IMG/VR virus record: IMGVR_UViG_3300036766_000806
Span: 27,048 to 91,047 of that record
Strand: one strand, 5' to 3'
Length of the DNA stretch: 64,000 nucleotides
From: a virus
Of the stretch, positions 41,477 through 49,252 are shown piece after piece. Under the pieces are notes generated by a model. That model had not been told where the DNA came from and ran no database searches. It saw only the letters and a list, made by a program, of their open reading frames with translations. Numbering within the stretch: position 1 is the first letter of the stretch; each line of letters begins with the position of its first letter. The translations under genes were made by a program, and so were the position numbers.

Positions 41477-41728
41477 ATGAAAATTGAAGTAGCTTGTTGT
41501 CCTGAATGTAAGGAACCTGCCAAGGGAACATTGGAATTGATTCCTGGGGTAGCCGGCCTGATTGTGAGAGAGGATGGAATGGCTGACTATACTGGATATA
41601 CTGATTTCAATTATGACGGGCAGGAGTCTGTAATCAGAGATAATATGCACGTACTTATTTGTCCAAGAGGGCATGAGTGGAAGTCAAAGATTTATTTTGA
41701 CCATAGTAGAAAAGGTCCATCTTCTTAA
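41477..41728 (+). CDS. zinc-ribbon-like protein
   Basis: 83 residues. CCPECKE near the start and ICPRGHEW near the end give a split metal site. Function unknown. Confidence 0.55.
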   Translation: MKIEVACCPECKEPAKGTLELIPGVAGLIVREDGMADYTGYTDFNYDGQESVIRDNMHVLICPRGHEWKSKIYFDHSRKGPSS

Positions 41729-41736
41729 AAAAACAG

Positions 41737-41764
41737 TTGACAAAAGCGCCTGGATCGGTATAAT
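41737..41764 (+). promoter_or_regulatory. promoter of the 41774 gene
   Basis: -35 TTGACA, 16 nt, -10 TATAAT. ATG is 3 nt past the predicted +1. Confidence 0.75.
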
Positions 41765-41773
41765 AAAGGTATT

Positions 41774-42073
41774 ATGAAACAAGTTGTAAAAAATCTGCCA
41801 AAGAGGGAATTCATAAGCTTTGACCAGTTATCCATTCGGGCACCCATTGGGATACGAGAGACAACCAGCGGGAAGAAATACATTCCTTCTTTTGTTTTGC
41901 AAGACCGCTTGACAACTCCAACTTGGAATGTAAGTTTTGTCAGTTCTTCTAATTATGGATGGGATACCAAAAGGGACGCTACCCAGCTAATGAGAGAAAT
42001 TCTGGATGATAGCAGAATTGAGGTTTTTGCGTTTGATACTTTACAGGAACTAGCCAAATGGCTTTTGGAGTGA
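41774..42073 (+). CDS. unknown protein, paralogue-like of 61665
   Basis: 99 residues. The N-terminus (MKQVVKN) and the C-terminus (FDTLQELAKWLLE) resemble those of the 61665 product (MKKVVQN; FNNSQELFTWL), with similar length. The two may be distant paralogues. No function. Confidence 0.5.
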   Translation: MKQVVKNLPKREFISFDQLSIRAPIGIRETTSGKKYIPSFVLQDRLTTPTWNVSFVSSSNYGWDTKRDATQLMREILDDSRIEVFAFDTLQELAKWLLE

Positions 42074-42077
42074 GAAT

Positions 42078-42239
42078 ATGACTTTTGTAATTGAATTTAC
42101 CGTTAAGCTCAATGGGGGCGTTAATCCAGATGATGTCACCTTTGACATTGATCTTGTAAGGATGACGCCCAAGGATGCCAATAATGAGCCTTGCGGTCAT
42201 GTCACCGGCTATACTACCACTGAGAATTATGAAGAGTGA
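42078..42239 (+). CDS. small unknown protein
   Basis: 53 residues (MTFVIEFTVKLNGGVNP..., beta-rich). Its end overlaps the next start by 11 bases, so the two are probably coupled. Confidence 0.5.
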   Translation: MTFVIEFTVKLNGGVNPDDVTFDIDLVRMTPKDANNEPCGHVTGYTTTENYEE

Positions 42240-43056
42240 TTCTTTCAAGTGCCCGCTTTGCGGTGCTGTAATGGAGTGGAATTACGGTAATCAAATGCAC
42301 CCTCATGATGAAGCCTTTGGGGTTACTGTGTCTTGTTCTAATAATACGGAATGTCACATGGCTGATTGGGGACACGGCAAAAATGAAAAAGCGGCTTATT
42401 CGATGTTCCGGCAGAAATGTGGATTTGATGGAACGTATGTGCCAGAGCCAGGAGAAGATGAGGAGGAAACCACTGTAATAGCGGTTAAAGTGGCTGTACC
42501 CAAAAAAGTGGTTGCAAAAGTAGATGAAGCCGTTATCGTTAACGCCAAGCCTGACAAGAAAATGGCATCGGTTGAAGGGTTTATCCGTATTGCCAAGATT
42601 CCTGACGAGCCGAAAAAAATAATAGACGTGAAAGCAATCGTTATTCCAATCGGGGAGTTCAGTACTAAAGAACTTGCCGAAAAAAATGGGATCGAATATC
42701 CGCAAGCGTTCCTTCATCTTAAAACCTTACTTGCCAGTGGTGCTGTTAAATGGGTTCGGGATGAACGTAGAAATGTTAAGGGAAAACCAACCCGTCTATT
42801 TATCAAAACGGCTGATTATGTGGCTCCCATAAATACAGGAGAAGTAATGTCGACCGTTGCTCCCCCATCGGTAGCAGTGCTTATGATACCGGAAGGAGAT
42901 TTCAGTACAAAAGATCTGGCGGAAAAAAATGTCGTTGAATACATTGCTGCGTCATTGTTTATTAAAGCATCTGTAGCCAATGGCACAGTGAAGTTTTCCC
43001 GTGAAGAACGAAGAGCGGCTAAAGGACCGATGACTAAACTTTATACTAAGGTCTGA
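42229..43056 (+). CDS. zinc-ribbon protein with two winged-helix-like repeats
   Basis: 275 residues. CPLCGAVMEW and further Cys/His near residues 5-65 form a ribbon. Two copies of a helix-turn-helix-like unit follow (IPIGEFSTKELAEKNGIEY...LFIK and IPEGDFSTKDLAEKNVVEY...LYTK, each about 55 residues). The arrangement suggests DNA binding. The upstream in-frame ATG (42175) overlaps the preceding gene and is rejected. Confidence 0.6.
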   Translation: MKSDSFKCPLCGAVMEWNYGNQMHPHDEAFGVTVSCSNNTECHMADWGHGKNEKAAYSMFRQKCGFDGTYVPEPGEDEEETTVIAVKVAVPKKVVAKVDEAVIVNAKPDKKMASVEGFIRIAKIPDEPKKIIDVKAIVIPIGEFSTKELAEKNGIEYPQAFLHLKTLLASGAVKWVRDERRNVKGKPTRLFIKTADYVAPINTGEVMSTVAPPSVAVLMIPEGDFSTKDLAEKNVVEYIAASLFIKASVANGTVKFSREERRAAKGPMTKLYTKV

Positions 43057-43301
43057 GGTATTAAACGCCAGTTTTTAACCGTGTGCCGTTTCCCATGAAT
43101 AACGCCACAAACATCGCTTTTTCGTAATTGAAACTTATGAATGAAGTCGTACTGAGTTCCTGTAAATTGCCCTCCAGTTAGGTCATTGGAAAAATTGTGA
43201 ATAGAAGTATCAAATCGAGGATTACCCTTTCCACTAAACATTTTGCTCTGGTAATAGTCTTTGACAATCCCGCTATTGTGGCGGGATTTTATTTTTAGCA
43301 T
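43041..43301 (-). pseudogene. NUMOD-type remnant of an HNH homing endonuclease
   Basis: Leftward reading gives GKGNPRFDTS, TGTQYDFIHKFQL and GKRHTVKNWRL, a NUMOD-like DNA-binding tail found at the C-terminus of phage HNH endonucleases. The catalytic HNH part is absent. The first codons of the frame overlap a rightward terminator hairpin, so the frame start is arbitrary. Confidence 0.5.
43266..43296 (+). terminator. rho-independent terminator
   Basis: Stem AATCCCGC / GCGGGATT, 7-nt loop, then TTATTTTT. About 230 bp after the zinc/winged-helix gene. Confidence 0.7.
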
Positions 43302-43375
43302 TATATTTGTTTGGTAATCTTACAGTAGCATATCCCGTGCCAAATTCGGTGAAAAAAACTTTTTTTAATTTCCTC

Positions 43376-43403
43376 TTGACTTCCGCCTAAATAAGCATAT
43401 AAT
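43376..43403 (+). promoter_or_regulatory. promoter of the 43413 gene
   Basis: -35 TTGACT, 16 nt, -10 TATAAT. ATG 3 nt past the predicted +1. Confidence 0.75.
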
Positions 43404-43412
43404 AGTCGCAGA

Positions 43413-43853
43413 ATGAAAACGCTATTTCGTCTGGAAAGTTTCCCACAAGCGGGGATATATGCTCTTTGTGGCCTGAGCGGAGAAAAATGGAAGAAAATAG
43501 ATGAAATAAGAAAGCTAATGGAGGAACATTTTGGTAACAACTTGGCCGGCCCGAAACACCCTACTCCTCTTAATGACTCTTTGCTTTTCAACAATATAAA
43601 GGCCAAAGGATATAGTACTGATTCTGTATTTTACGGATTCAGTAGTATGGCTCAATTAAGAGCATGGTTTTATTCAGATCCTCTCCTCGAAAAAATGGAC
43701 GAATTAGGATGCACCCTTGCGGCCTACAATGTCTCTTTGTTAATGAAAGGCAATGCTCAGGCTTGCGCTCCGAAATCAGATTGCAAGCCCGAAAATGTAA
43801 AATGGAGAATATCCATCGGGGAATTTTTGAAGTTTTGTATGGGCACCCAGTGA
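43413..43853 (+). CDS. unknown protein
   Basis: 146 residues. AGIYALCGLSGEKWKKIDEI near the start, and Lys/Cys-rich C-terminus. No family recognised. About 100 non-coding bases follow before the next promoter. Confidence 0.55.
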   Translation: MKTLFRLESFPQAGIYALCGLSGEKWKKIDEIRKLMEEHFGNNLAGPKHPTPLNDSLLFNNIKAKGYSTDSVFYGFSSMAQLRAWFYSDPLLEKMDELGCTLAAYNVSLLMKGNAQACAPKSDCKPENVKWRISIGEFLKFCMGTQ

Positions 43854-43957
43854 AAGGGCTGGGAGAAGCAAGAATACTAGTAGTACCGCCCTCTCGGTCG
43901 TCGGTAAAAGCCCGGCAAGTGCCCAGTCCCAAAAATACGGATTGAGAAAATAATCCC

Positions 43958-43985
43958 TTGACATTTTCGCAAGTATGTGTATATT
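43958..43985 (+). promoter_or_regulatory. promoter of the 43992 gene
   Basis: -35 TTGACA, 16 nt, -10 TATATT. Predicted +1 is the A of the ATG. Confidence 0.8.
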
Positions 43986-43991
43986 GTTTCT

Positions 43992-44348
43992 ATGATTATC
44001 AATAAAATCACTACCGGCTTCGTGATTCAAACCTTCGACACGGAGAAAAAACAATATATCTCCCAGGAATTTATTGCTGGGGATGACGTGGATTATGAGG
44101 ATAAAGAGGAGAATCCAGTTAATTCTAAACTGATGCAATCTCCGGATGGCTCAGAGCCTTATCTGCTTTTTGACATGGTTCAACCGCAAGACATGACCTC
44201 TAACGAGGATACTTGTCCCAAACGTGGATCGTCTATGGAAGATGGGCTTTGCAGTGATGAAACTTGCCCGCTTTCTGATGAGCATTGTCCTTACTGCGGC
44301 AGCGGCCTTCTCAATGACAAAGGAGAATGCCAAATTTGCGGACTATAA
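43992..44348 (+). CDS. acidic zinc-ribbon protein
   Basis: 118 residues. An acidic middle and a cysteine-rich C-terminus with repeated CxxC-like pairs (CPKRG, CSDETCPLSDEHCPYCGSG, CQICG). Function unknown. Confidence 0.6.
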   Translation: MIINKITTGFVIQTFDTEKKQYISQEFIAGDDVDYEDKEENPVNSKLMQSPDGSEPYLLFDMVQPQDMTSNEDTCPKRGSSMEDGLCSDETCPLSDEHCPYCGSGLLNDKGECQICGL

Positions 44349-44358
44349 AAATACCCCC

Positions 44359-44386
44359 TTGACATTTTCCTAAATAGATGTATAGT
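44359..44386 (+). promoter_or_regulatory. promoter of the basic low-complexity gene
   Basis: -35 TTGACA, 16 nt, -10 TATAGT. The ATG at 44430 is 37 nt past the predicted +1, so this gene has a leader. Confidence 0.7.
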
Positions 44387-44429
44387 GTAAAGTGTTAGTG
44401 TAGTTAAAACTCAAAAACCAAAACATAGT

Positions 44430-45011
44430 ATGGCAAAGAAAAACAAGAAAAGCAAGAAAACCAAGCAAGTCAGTTCACCCGAAGCCCGTGGTCCTGGTCG
44501 GCCCCAATACACTCCTACCTATCCCAAGGCCAAGAAGTGGACTCTGGCTGACTTCTGTGTAGCCAACGGAGTTAATCCGGAAACCGGCAAAGGGCCGAAT
44601 TGCTCAAAACTGACCTTGATCAAAAACTTGACCCGAGGTCTGTCTGGTCGCAACTCCCTGATTCTCCAGCTTGACGAGTATCGGGAGCCAAATCATGAAT
44701 CGGGCCTTGGCCGCAAGTGCAACGTTTACAGCCTCCGAGAGAAGGCAAATGTCGACACCAGCGCCAAACCTACCCAGGCCCCCAAGTCCGCCCGGACTGC
44801 CAAGCCTACCAAGAAACCCGCCAAAGTCACCAGTACTACAGCGGAGTATGAGGCCACAAAGGCAAGGTTGCTCGCCCCCGAAACCCCGGCTCCCGTCACG
44901 GTGCCTGCTGTGAAGGTTGTTACCCCGACTCCGGCTCCTGCCGAGACTCCGGTTCCCGCTCCTGCCGAGACTCCTACCCCGGCAGCCGAGACTTCCGTTG
45001 CGGCGTCCTAA
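44430..45011 (+). CDS. basic protein with histone-H1-like tail
   Basis: 193 residues. Lys-rich start, a small domain at about 25-105 (WTLADFCVANGVNPETGKG...LREKA), then a long Ala/Pro/Lys/Thr tail with PAPAETP repeats. Many such proteins coat DNA. GC content is clearly higher than in the genes before it. It ends in a strong terminator and has a leader and its own promoter, so it may be well expressed. Confidence 0.6.
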   Translation: MAKKNKKSKKTKQVSSPEARGPGRPQYTPTYPKAKKWTLADFCVANGVNPETGKGPNCSKLTLIKNLTRGLSGRNSLILQLDEYREPNHESGLGRKCNVYSLREKANVDTSAKPTQAPKSARTAKPTKKPAKVTSTTAEYEATKARLLAPETPAPVTVPAVKVVTPTPAPAETPVPAPAETPTPAAETSVAAS

Positions 45012-45024
45012 GCCGCCCTCTCCA

Positions 45025-45063
45025 AGAGCAGGCCGGTTGTTCCTCCCGGCCTGCTCTCTTTTT
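45025..45063 (+). terminator. rho-independent terminator
   Basis: 12-bp stem AGAGCAGGCCGG / CCGGCCTGCTCT followed by CTTTTT. Confidence 0.9.
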
Positions 45064-45112
45064 GAAGAGCATAAATTGTGCCAAGCCAAAGCCTTTTTCG
45101 CTCTTTTTCCTA

Positions 45113-45140
45113 TTGACTTTTTTTCGGCAATGAGTAGAAT
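45113..45140 (+). promoter_or_regulatory. promoter of the Gp88-like gene
   Basis: -35 TTGACT, 16 nt, -10 TAGAAT. ATG 2 nt past the predicted +1. Confidence 0.75.
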
Positions 45141-45148
45141 GTAAGGCA

Positions 45149-45994
45149 ATGATTAAGCCACAGAAATTGACTTTTGGCATGGGCAATGCCAAACTCGGGA
45201 AGCAGGTGGCCATTTTATCCTTACCAGCGGGACACTCCTGCCTTTTTGCAAAAGTGTGTCAAGCAAAAGCCGATAGGATTACTGGCAAACTTACCGATGG
45301 AAAACATTCCCAATTCCGCTGCTATGCTACCTTATCAGAAAATTTATTTAAGAATGTCCGGGCGTCACGGTGGCATAATCTTAAACTACTTCAAGCACAA
45401 AAGACAGTAAAAGAAATGGCTTATTTGATTGAACGATCTATACCGGACAAAGTAACCTATGTCCGAATAAATGCCTCCGGAGATTTTTTCAATCAAAAAT
45501 ACTTCGATGCTTGGTTACTTGTGGCAAAGCGAAATCCCGACCGTATCTTTTATGGTTACACAAAAGCTCTTCCCTTCTGGATTAACAGAATCAAAGAAAT
45601 ACATCCGAATTTTCGCCTTGTGGCATCGGTAGGTGGTACTCATGATTGGTTGATCGAGCCTCATAACCTAAGACATTCTAAAGTAGTTTTTTCAGAAGAT
45701 GAGGCAAAACAGATGCACTTACCGATAGACCATGACGATAGCCATGTATGGAATTATCACGGCAACTTTGCCGTTCTGCTACATAGTACTCAACCAGGGG
45801 GAAGCCTGGCAGCAAAAGCCTGGCATCAAATCAAGACAAAGGGTAGAGGCGGATATAAGGTAAGCTATTTTGAGCATTATGGGAAATCCAAAAAATCTGT
45901 ATTAGTGTCCGTTATCAAAATTTCAGGAAGAGAAATATTTTCTTCAAGGCGAGTCAAGAATCTTTTCAAGCATAGCAATAAAACTTATGCCTAA
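45149..45994 (+). CDS. phage Gp88-family protein
   Basis: 281 residues. KLTFGMGNAKLG..., SLPAGHSCLFAKVC, FRCYAT, RINASGDFFNQKYFDAWL and YTKALPFW match the phage 'gene product 88' family. Conserved cysteines near residues 31-62 suggest a metal or cluster site. Function unknown. Overlaps the next gene by eight bases. Confidence 0.75.
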   Translation: MIKPQKLTFGMGNAKLGKQVAILSLPAGHSCLFAKVCQAKADRITGKLTDGKHSQFRCYATLSENLFKNVRASRWHNLKLLQAQKTVKEMAYLIERSIPDKVTYVRINASGDFFNQKYFDAWLLVAKRNPDRIFYGYTKALPFWINRIKEIHPNFRLVASVGGTHDWLIEPHNLRHSKVVFSEDEAKQMHLPIDHDDSHVWNYHGNFAVLLHSTQPGGSLAAKAWHQIKTKGRGGYKVSYFEHYGKSKKSVLVSVIKISGREIFSSRRVKNLFKHSNKTYA

Positions 45995-46232
45995 GAAAAG
46001 AATTCCTTATTATGTGATAGCTGGCTTTAGAACAGAAGAGAATGACTATCTTTATTGGAAAAAGGAAGGGGGATGGGGAGGGGTAGAGGAAGCAACCATA
46101 TACTTTTCTATTCATTCCTGTTTACGATCCCCCCTACCCACAGGAGCCACTGAGATTGTGGAGTTCTCCCCCAATGGCGTAAAATCCTTTCCCATTTTTG
46201 AGGCCGAAAAAAATTCTGAAAAAAGTTATTGA
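45987..46232 (+). CDS. unknown protein
   Basis: 81 residues, overlapping the Gp88 end. Beta-rich, aromatic. The stop TGA lies inside the -35 of the next promoter. Confidence 0.5.
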   Translation: MPKKRIPYYVIAGFRTEENDYLYWKKEGGWGGVEEATIYFSIHSCLRSPLPTGATEIVEFSPNGVKSFPIFEAEKNSEKSY

Positions 46233-46256
46233 CAATTTCCACAAAGCATGTATAGT
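46229..46256 (+). promoter_or_regulatory. promoter of 46269
   Basis: -35 TTGACA (contains the upstream TGA), 16 nt, -10 TATAGT. ATG 46269 is 6 nt past the predicted +1. Confidence 0.7.
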
Positions 46257-46262
46257 TGAAGG

Positions 46263-46467
46263 TGCAAGATGAGCGTTGGATCTGGAAAATGGTTCATGGG
46301 TTCATCCGACATAAAGTGTGAAAGCTGGGCGGTACGTGTCGTAAAATAAAGTTAACTGCCTATTCTTAGAAAAGAAAGCGCCACAGGTGATGGCGAGAGT
46401 GATATGAGCGCAATATCCAAGTTGTCAAAAGGAAATACCTGAGACAATATCACCCCGGATTTAAAAT
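46263..46467 (+). other. 26-codon ORF followed by about 120 bases without a gene
   Basis: From ATG 46269 a 26-residue frame (GSGKWFMGSSDIKCESWAVR) ends at 46349. The following 118 bases have no ORF before the next ATG (46468). The whole 200-nt unit could be a small RNA or a peptide gene plus leader. The evidence does not decide. Confidence 0.35.
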
Positions 46468-46746
46468 ATGAAAAGTAAATTTAAACTTGTCGATCAAACT
46501 CCTCAAGAAATTCCCGAAGTAGTTACATGGGATCATGTGAAATCACACGAAGGAATTTGGAAAATTGACGGAAGTTGTTCTGCCAATCTTTTTGTCACTC
46601 TCCGTACAAAAAGCCCCGTCGCATCAATACCTTTGATTACATTGTGGGTTAGTGATTATGCCACATTACCCGCCGATGAAAACTGGCGAGGATGTGATTT
46701 TGTTCCCGTCAGAAATAAATCGCTTTCAATTACATTTTCCCCTTGA
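46468..46746 (+). CDS. unknown protein
   Basis: 92 residues, mixed alpha/beta. The stop TGA is inside the -35 of the ncRNA promoter. No motif recognised. Confidence 0.5.
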   Translation: MKSKFKLVDQTPQEIPEVVTWDHVKSHEGIWKIDGSCSANLFVTLRTKSPVASIPLITLWVSDYATLPADENWRGCDFVPVRNKSLSITFSP

Positions 46747-46770
46747 CAATTTCCGAAAAGTACGTATAGT
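46743..46770 (+). promoter_or_regulatory. promoter of the large structured RNA
   Basis: -35 TTGACA, 16 nt, -10 TATAGT. Predicted +1 at 46777; the ATG near it is followed at once by a stop (ATG ATT TGA), so no leaderless gene exists here. Confidence 0.75.
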
Positions 46771-46776
46771 GGAGAA

Positions 46777-47520
46777 TGATTTGACGGCGGAATGAGTAGA
46801 GAATAGCCAACGGTGAGACGCTACATCGTCAATAATTTATTCTTTGAACGTAAAAGTGCGGTCGTGGCATGGATCGAAAGATTCAATGCGAGGATCGAAC
46901 GTGACTAGTCCCGAAGGGGGCTAAGAAAAAATACATTAGCCTTAAATCGTTTTTACACGTTCATTGTTTTGCTCTTTGATTCTGCAATGGTGAATAATCA
47001 AAAGGGAATGTCGGCAAAGCCCAGGACTAGAAACGCCGCACAAAAAATACTCCCACCGTTGCATTAAACAATTTCGGGTTAGCTCCCGAGACACCGCATA
47101 TAAGGGGTGACAAAATCTGCGAGGCTGAACCTTTGTAGATACAAATCATCCGCCCGTTCAGGGGAAAGCGATCCACTATAGGATCGCCGGTGATTGTAAA
47201 ATTTGCCTCTTGCTCCTTTAGTTAACATAACACCTTCACTTGGGGAGTGAATCTTGAAAAAGAATCCGTAAAAGGATTGGCATTCGTCCATTTAATAGGG
47301 TGTAGGAGTGAGTGCGCTGGCTTGCCGCTCCCTTGAAAGCGAGATAGTTCAAAGCCATAAATAAAAGTACCCTCGCCCCGAAAAATGGATATGGGATTGC
47401 CCGTCGTGGAGTCTGTCAGGGAACGGGCAGTCCCTGGTTATAGTCCTAGGGGTGCATGAAAGCCCGGTGATTACAGACAGTCCTTTGGAAACTGAGGATT
47501 GCCTTTAGTCACCGGGCTTT
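46777..47520 (+). ncRNA. large structured non-coding RNA candidate (about 740 nt)
   Basis: No credible ORF lies between the promoter and the final stem. Local hairpins are dense: GAACGTG/CACGTTC (46897/46956), TCGGG/CCCGA (47072-47090), GCGATCC/GGATCGC (about 47168-47186), TTCACT/AGTGAA (47233-47251), AATCC/GGATT (47263-47278), a 12-bp stem GGGATTGCCCGT/ACGGGCAGTCCC (about 47392-47434), and a closing 12-bp stem AAAGCCCGGTGA/TCACCGGGCTTT (47459-47470/47509-47520). A long-range GCAATGGTG/CACCGTTGC pairing (46985/47055) is also possible. The pattern recalls the large phage RNAs GOLLD, ROOL and HEARO, but no known consensus was recognised. Confidence 0.65.
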
Positions 47521-47529
47521 GGCATTTAT

Positions 47530-47613
47530 TTGACGAAAAATGGACTGACATAAACCTTATCTTACGAAAAGTGGATTGATATAATTCTTATCTTACGAAA
47601 AATGGATTAACTG
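47530..47613 (+). repeat. three tandem repeats of about 31 bp
   Basis: Copies begin near 47530, 47562 and 47593, core ACGAAAAATGGATTGATA with the variants GACTGACA and GATTAACT. They follow the RNA's final stem directly. They look like iterons or a decayed repeat array. Confidence 0.7.
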
Positions 47614-47772
47614 GCTTTCCGTTTATTGGTATGCTTTTTCCTTCAAGTACTAATAAAATAGTACTTTGTACTTATTAAGCAAAAAATTCAAATGTTCAAT
47701 TGATGATTATTTATATTCCTAAAAATGTTCTTCCTTGTGGTATGCTCGGTGAGATATACTACTGGAAGGGTA
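47614..47772. other. AT-rich gap between the RNA and the leftward cluster
   Basis: Nothing gene-like. A stem AAGTAC/GTACTT (about 47644-47664) is present. This is where the rightward RNA unit faces the leftward cluster. Confidence 0.4.
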
Positions 47773-48033
47773 CTACGTAAGTCTGTTTTCTGTTATTTCA
47801 AAGAGAACTGGAGGTGCTGTAAAATAACCAGAATATGGAATTAACTCACTTTCAATATGAATTGGATCAATGTCATTTTTCACAAATCTAGTGGCAATTG
47901 CTGAATTGATATTATCAATTATTTTTCGAGCTTCATCTACATTACTGCATAAAATTCGTTTTGTGTAATCACCATTATCAGCCATACCGCTATTATACTG
48001 ATAATAATAATATTCTACTTCATACCTTTTCAT
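47773..48033 (-). CDS. unknown protein
   Basis: 86 residues from ATG 48033 (MKRYEVEYYYYQYN). Tyr-rich N-terminus, then a helical segment (CSNVDEARKIIDNINSAIA) and a beta region. Last gene of the leftward cluster. GGGAGACATTGATAT precedes it. Confidence 0.5.
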   Translation of the reverse strand: MKRYEVEYYYYQYNSGMADNGDYTKRILCSNVDEARKIIDNINSAIATRFVKNDIDPIHIESELIPYSGYFTAPPVLFEITENRLT

Positions 48034-48103
48034 AGATATCAATGTCTCCCTCTCGTAATTTTATGGCTTCTTTTCAATCACCACAGTTAATCCTCTTACT
48101 GCC

Positions 48104-48295
48104 TTAAAGGTAAATTCCTGACATCCTACCACTTCTTTCAATTCCCACATATTCATGAACATCATCCTTATAAAGATTTGCCATGTTACTATCAGTAGCA
48201 AATCCTTCTTTATATGTGTGGGATAAATTCTTGACTGCCAATTGAATTATGGCTCTAGCCAAACTTACGTCAGTAACTTGAATATAAACTTTCAT
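48104..48295 (-). CDS. small unknown protein
   Basis: 63 residues. Central helix and short strands. Its upstream sequence GGGAGACATCGATAA resembles that before 48033, but here it is also the end of the 48306 gene. Confidence 0.45.
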   Translation of the reverse strand: MKVYIQVTDVSLARAIIQLAVKNLSHTYKEGFATDSNMANLYKDDVHEYVGIERSGRMSGIYL

Positions 48296-48305
48296 GTTTT
48301 GGTTC

Positions 48306-48524
48306 TTATCGATGTCTCCCGTGAGCTAGGACTTGAATTTGAGGATGAGGGTTCTGAGAGTCAAAGGCTTTGTTTGCTGCCTCGGCTTCATATTCGGAGT
48401 TGCTATTACAAATGACAACCTTCAAATTGGCATCAATATTATTCGCCACTGCTCTAACACATCCATATCTGTTAATAAAAACAACAACTGTTGGATTTAT
48501 GGGAACGAATGCGCTTGCGCTCAT
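48306..48524 (-). CDS. unknown protein
   Basis: 72 residues, Asn/Ala/Val-rich, alpha/beta look. Start overlaps the stop of 48521 by four bases. No motif. Confidence 0.45.
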   Translation of the reverse strand: MSASAFVPINPTVVVFINRYGCVRAVANNIDANLKVVICNSNSEYEAEAANKAFDSQNPHPQIQVLAHGRHR

Positions 48525-48730
48525 GATGGTATCTCATCGTTGCTAAATGTCCCGACAGTAGGACGTTTGCCATCTTCCAGTTTCAAATAGAAAATTGCAT
48601 CGCCCTCATGCTGATTAAGATAAACCTTTTGGGCACGTTTTACCATACCCTCATAAGTTTTAAAAGGGCCAATCAAAGGCTCTGGTTCAACACAACGAAA
48701 AACCGGAATAATATAGTATTTAGTATTCAT
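48521..48730 (-). CDS. small unknown protein
   Basis: 69 residues (MNTKYYIIPVFRCVEPEPLIG...). Beta then helix. Coupled with 48306 and 48734. No motif. Confidence 0.5.
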   Translation of the reverse strand: MNTKYYIIPVFRCVEPEPLIGPFKTYEGMVKRAQKVYLNQHEGDAIFYLKLEDGKRPTVGTFSNDEIPS

Positions 48731-48733
48731 ATA

Positions 48734-49177
48734 TCAGTAAACACCACATTTGACGCATCGTTCCGTTAATGTGCTGTAAATATGCTCGCCTTTCCTGACC
48801 CGAATCTTGGGAGTACTCTTGGTCATCTTACCCATTGCCGGGATATTGAATTCAAGAAGCTCCACTAAACCATTAGAAATCTTGCTGCGGGAAAATCGCT
48901 TGAATCGGTTCTTGTCATGGACATCCAAGCCAATAACATAGTCTCGATCCATTGAAATTACCCGGACAACTTTGCCGTAAGTAATCCGAGCAAACGATGG
49001 ATTCTTATACGATCTATCTTTTGAAGGATAACAGAAAAAAACCAATGGATTGTTTTCCACGGGAGGGCGAAGAAGCGAATTGATTTTGGAGACCGTTTCT
49101 CCAACGGCACTCCCACCATATACCCGAAGTCCAGCCAAAGCCTCTTCCAGCAATTGTTTTTCAATAGCAATTTTCAT
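48734..49177 (-). CDS. unknown protein with C-terminal basic region
   Basis: 147 residues. Helical N-terminus, beta-rich middle (KVVRVISMDRDYVIGLDVHD), basic C-terminus ending in ERCVKCGVY. No family recognised. First gene of its operon. Confidence 0.5.
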   Translation of the reverse strand: MKIAIEKQLLEEALAGLRVYGGSAVGETVSKINSLLRPPVENNPLVFFCYPSKDRSYKNPSFARITYGKVVRVISMDRDYVIGLDVHDKNRFKRFSRSKISNGLVELLEFNIPAMGKMTKSTPKIRVRKGEHIYSTLTERCVKCGVY

Positions 49178-49191
49178 AACGTTGCAATCTT

Positions 49192-49218
49192 ATTATACCC
49201 TTTTCTCGAAGTTGTCAA
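49192..49218 (-). promoter_or_regulatory. promoter of the 49177 operon
   Basis: Leftward TTGACA, 15 nt, TATAAT. ATG 49177 is 8 nt past the predicted +1. Confidence 0.65.
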
Positions 49219-49252
49219 CAACTTTCTTGCTTTCGTTCATATTTATTTGAGT

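Noticed and set aside
42214-42717. Leftward 167-codon frame
   Set aside because: It lies opposite the zinc/winged-helix gene, has no promoter and no protein-like pattern.
44604-45149. Long leftward frame rich in Gly, Arg and Ser
   Set aside because: It is the antisense of the Ala/Pro/Lys-rich 44430 gene and runs across its terminator.
46777-47520. Group I intron, RNase P RNA or tmRNA
   Set aside because: No conserved core motifs of these RNAs were recognised, no flanking split gene exists, and no tRNA-like ends are present.
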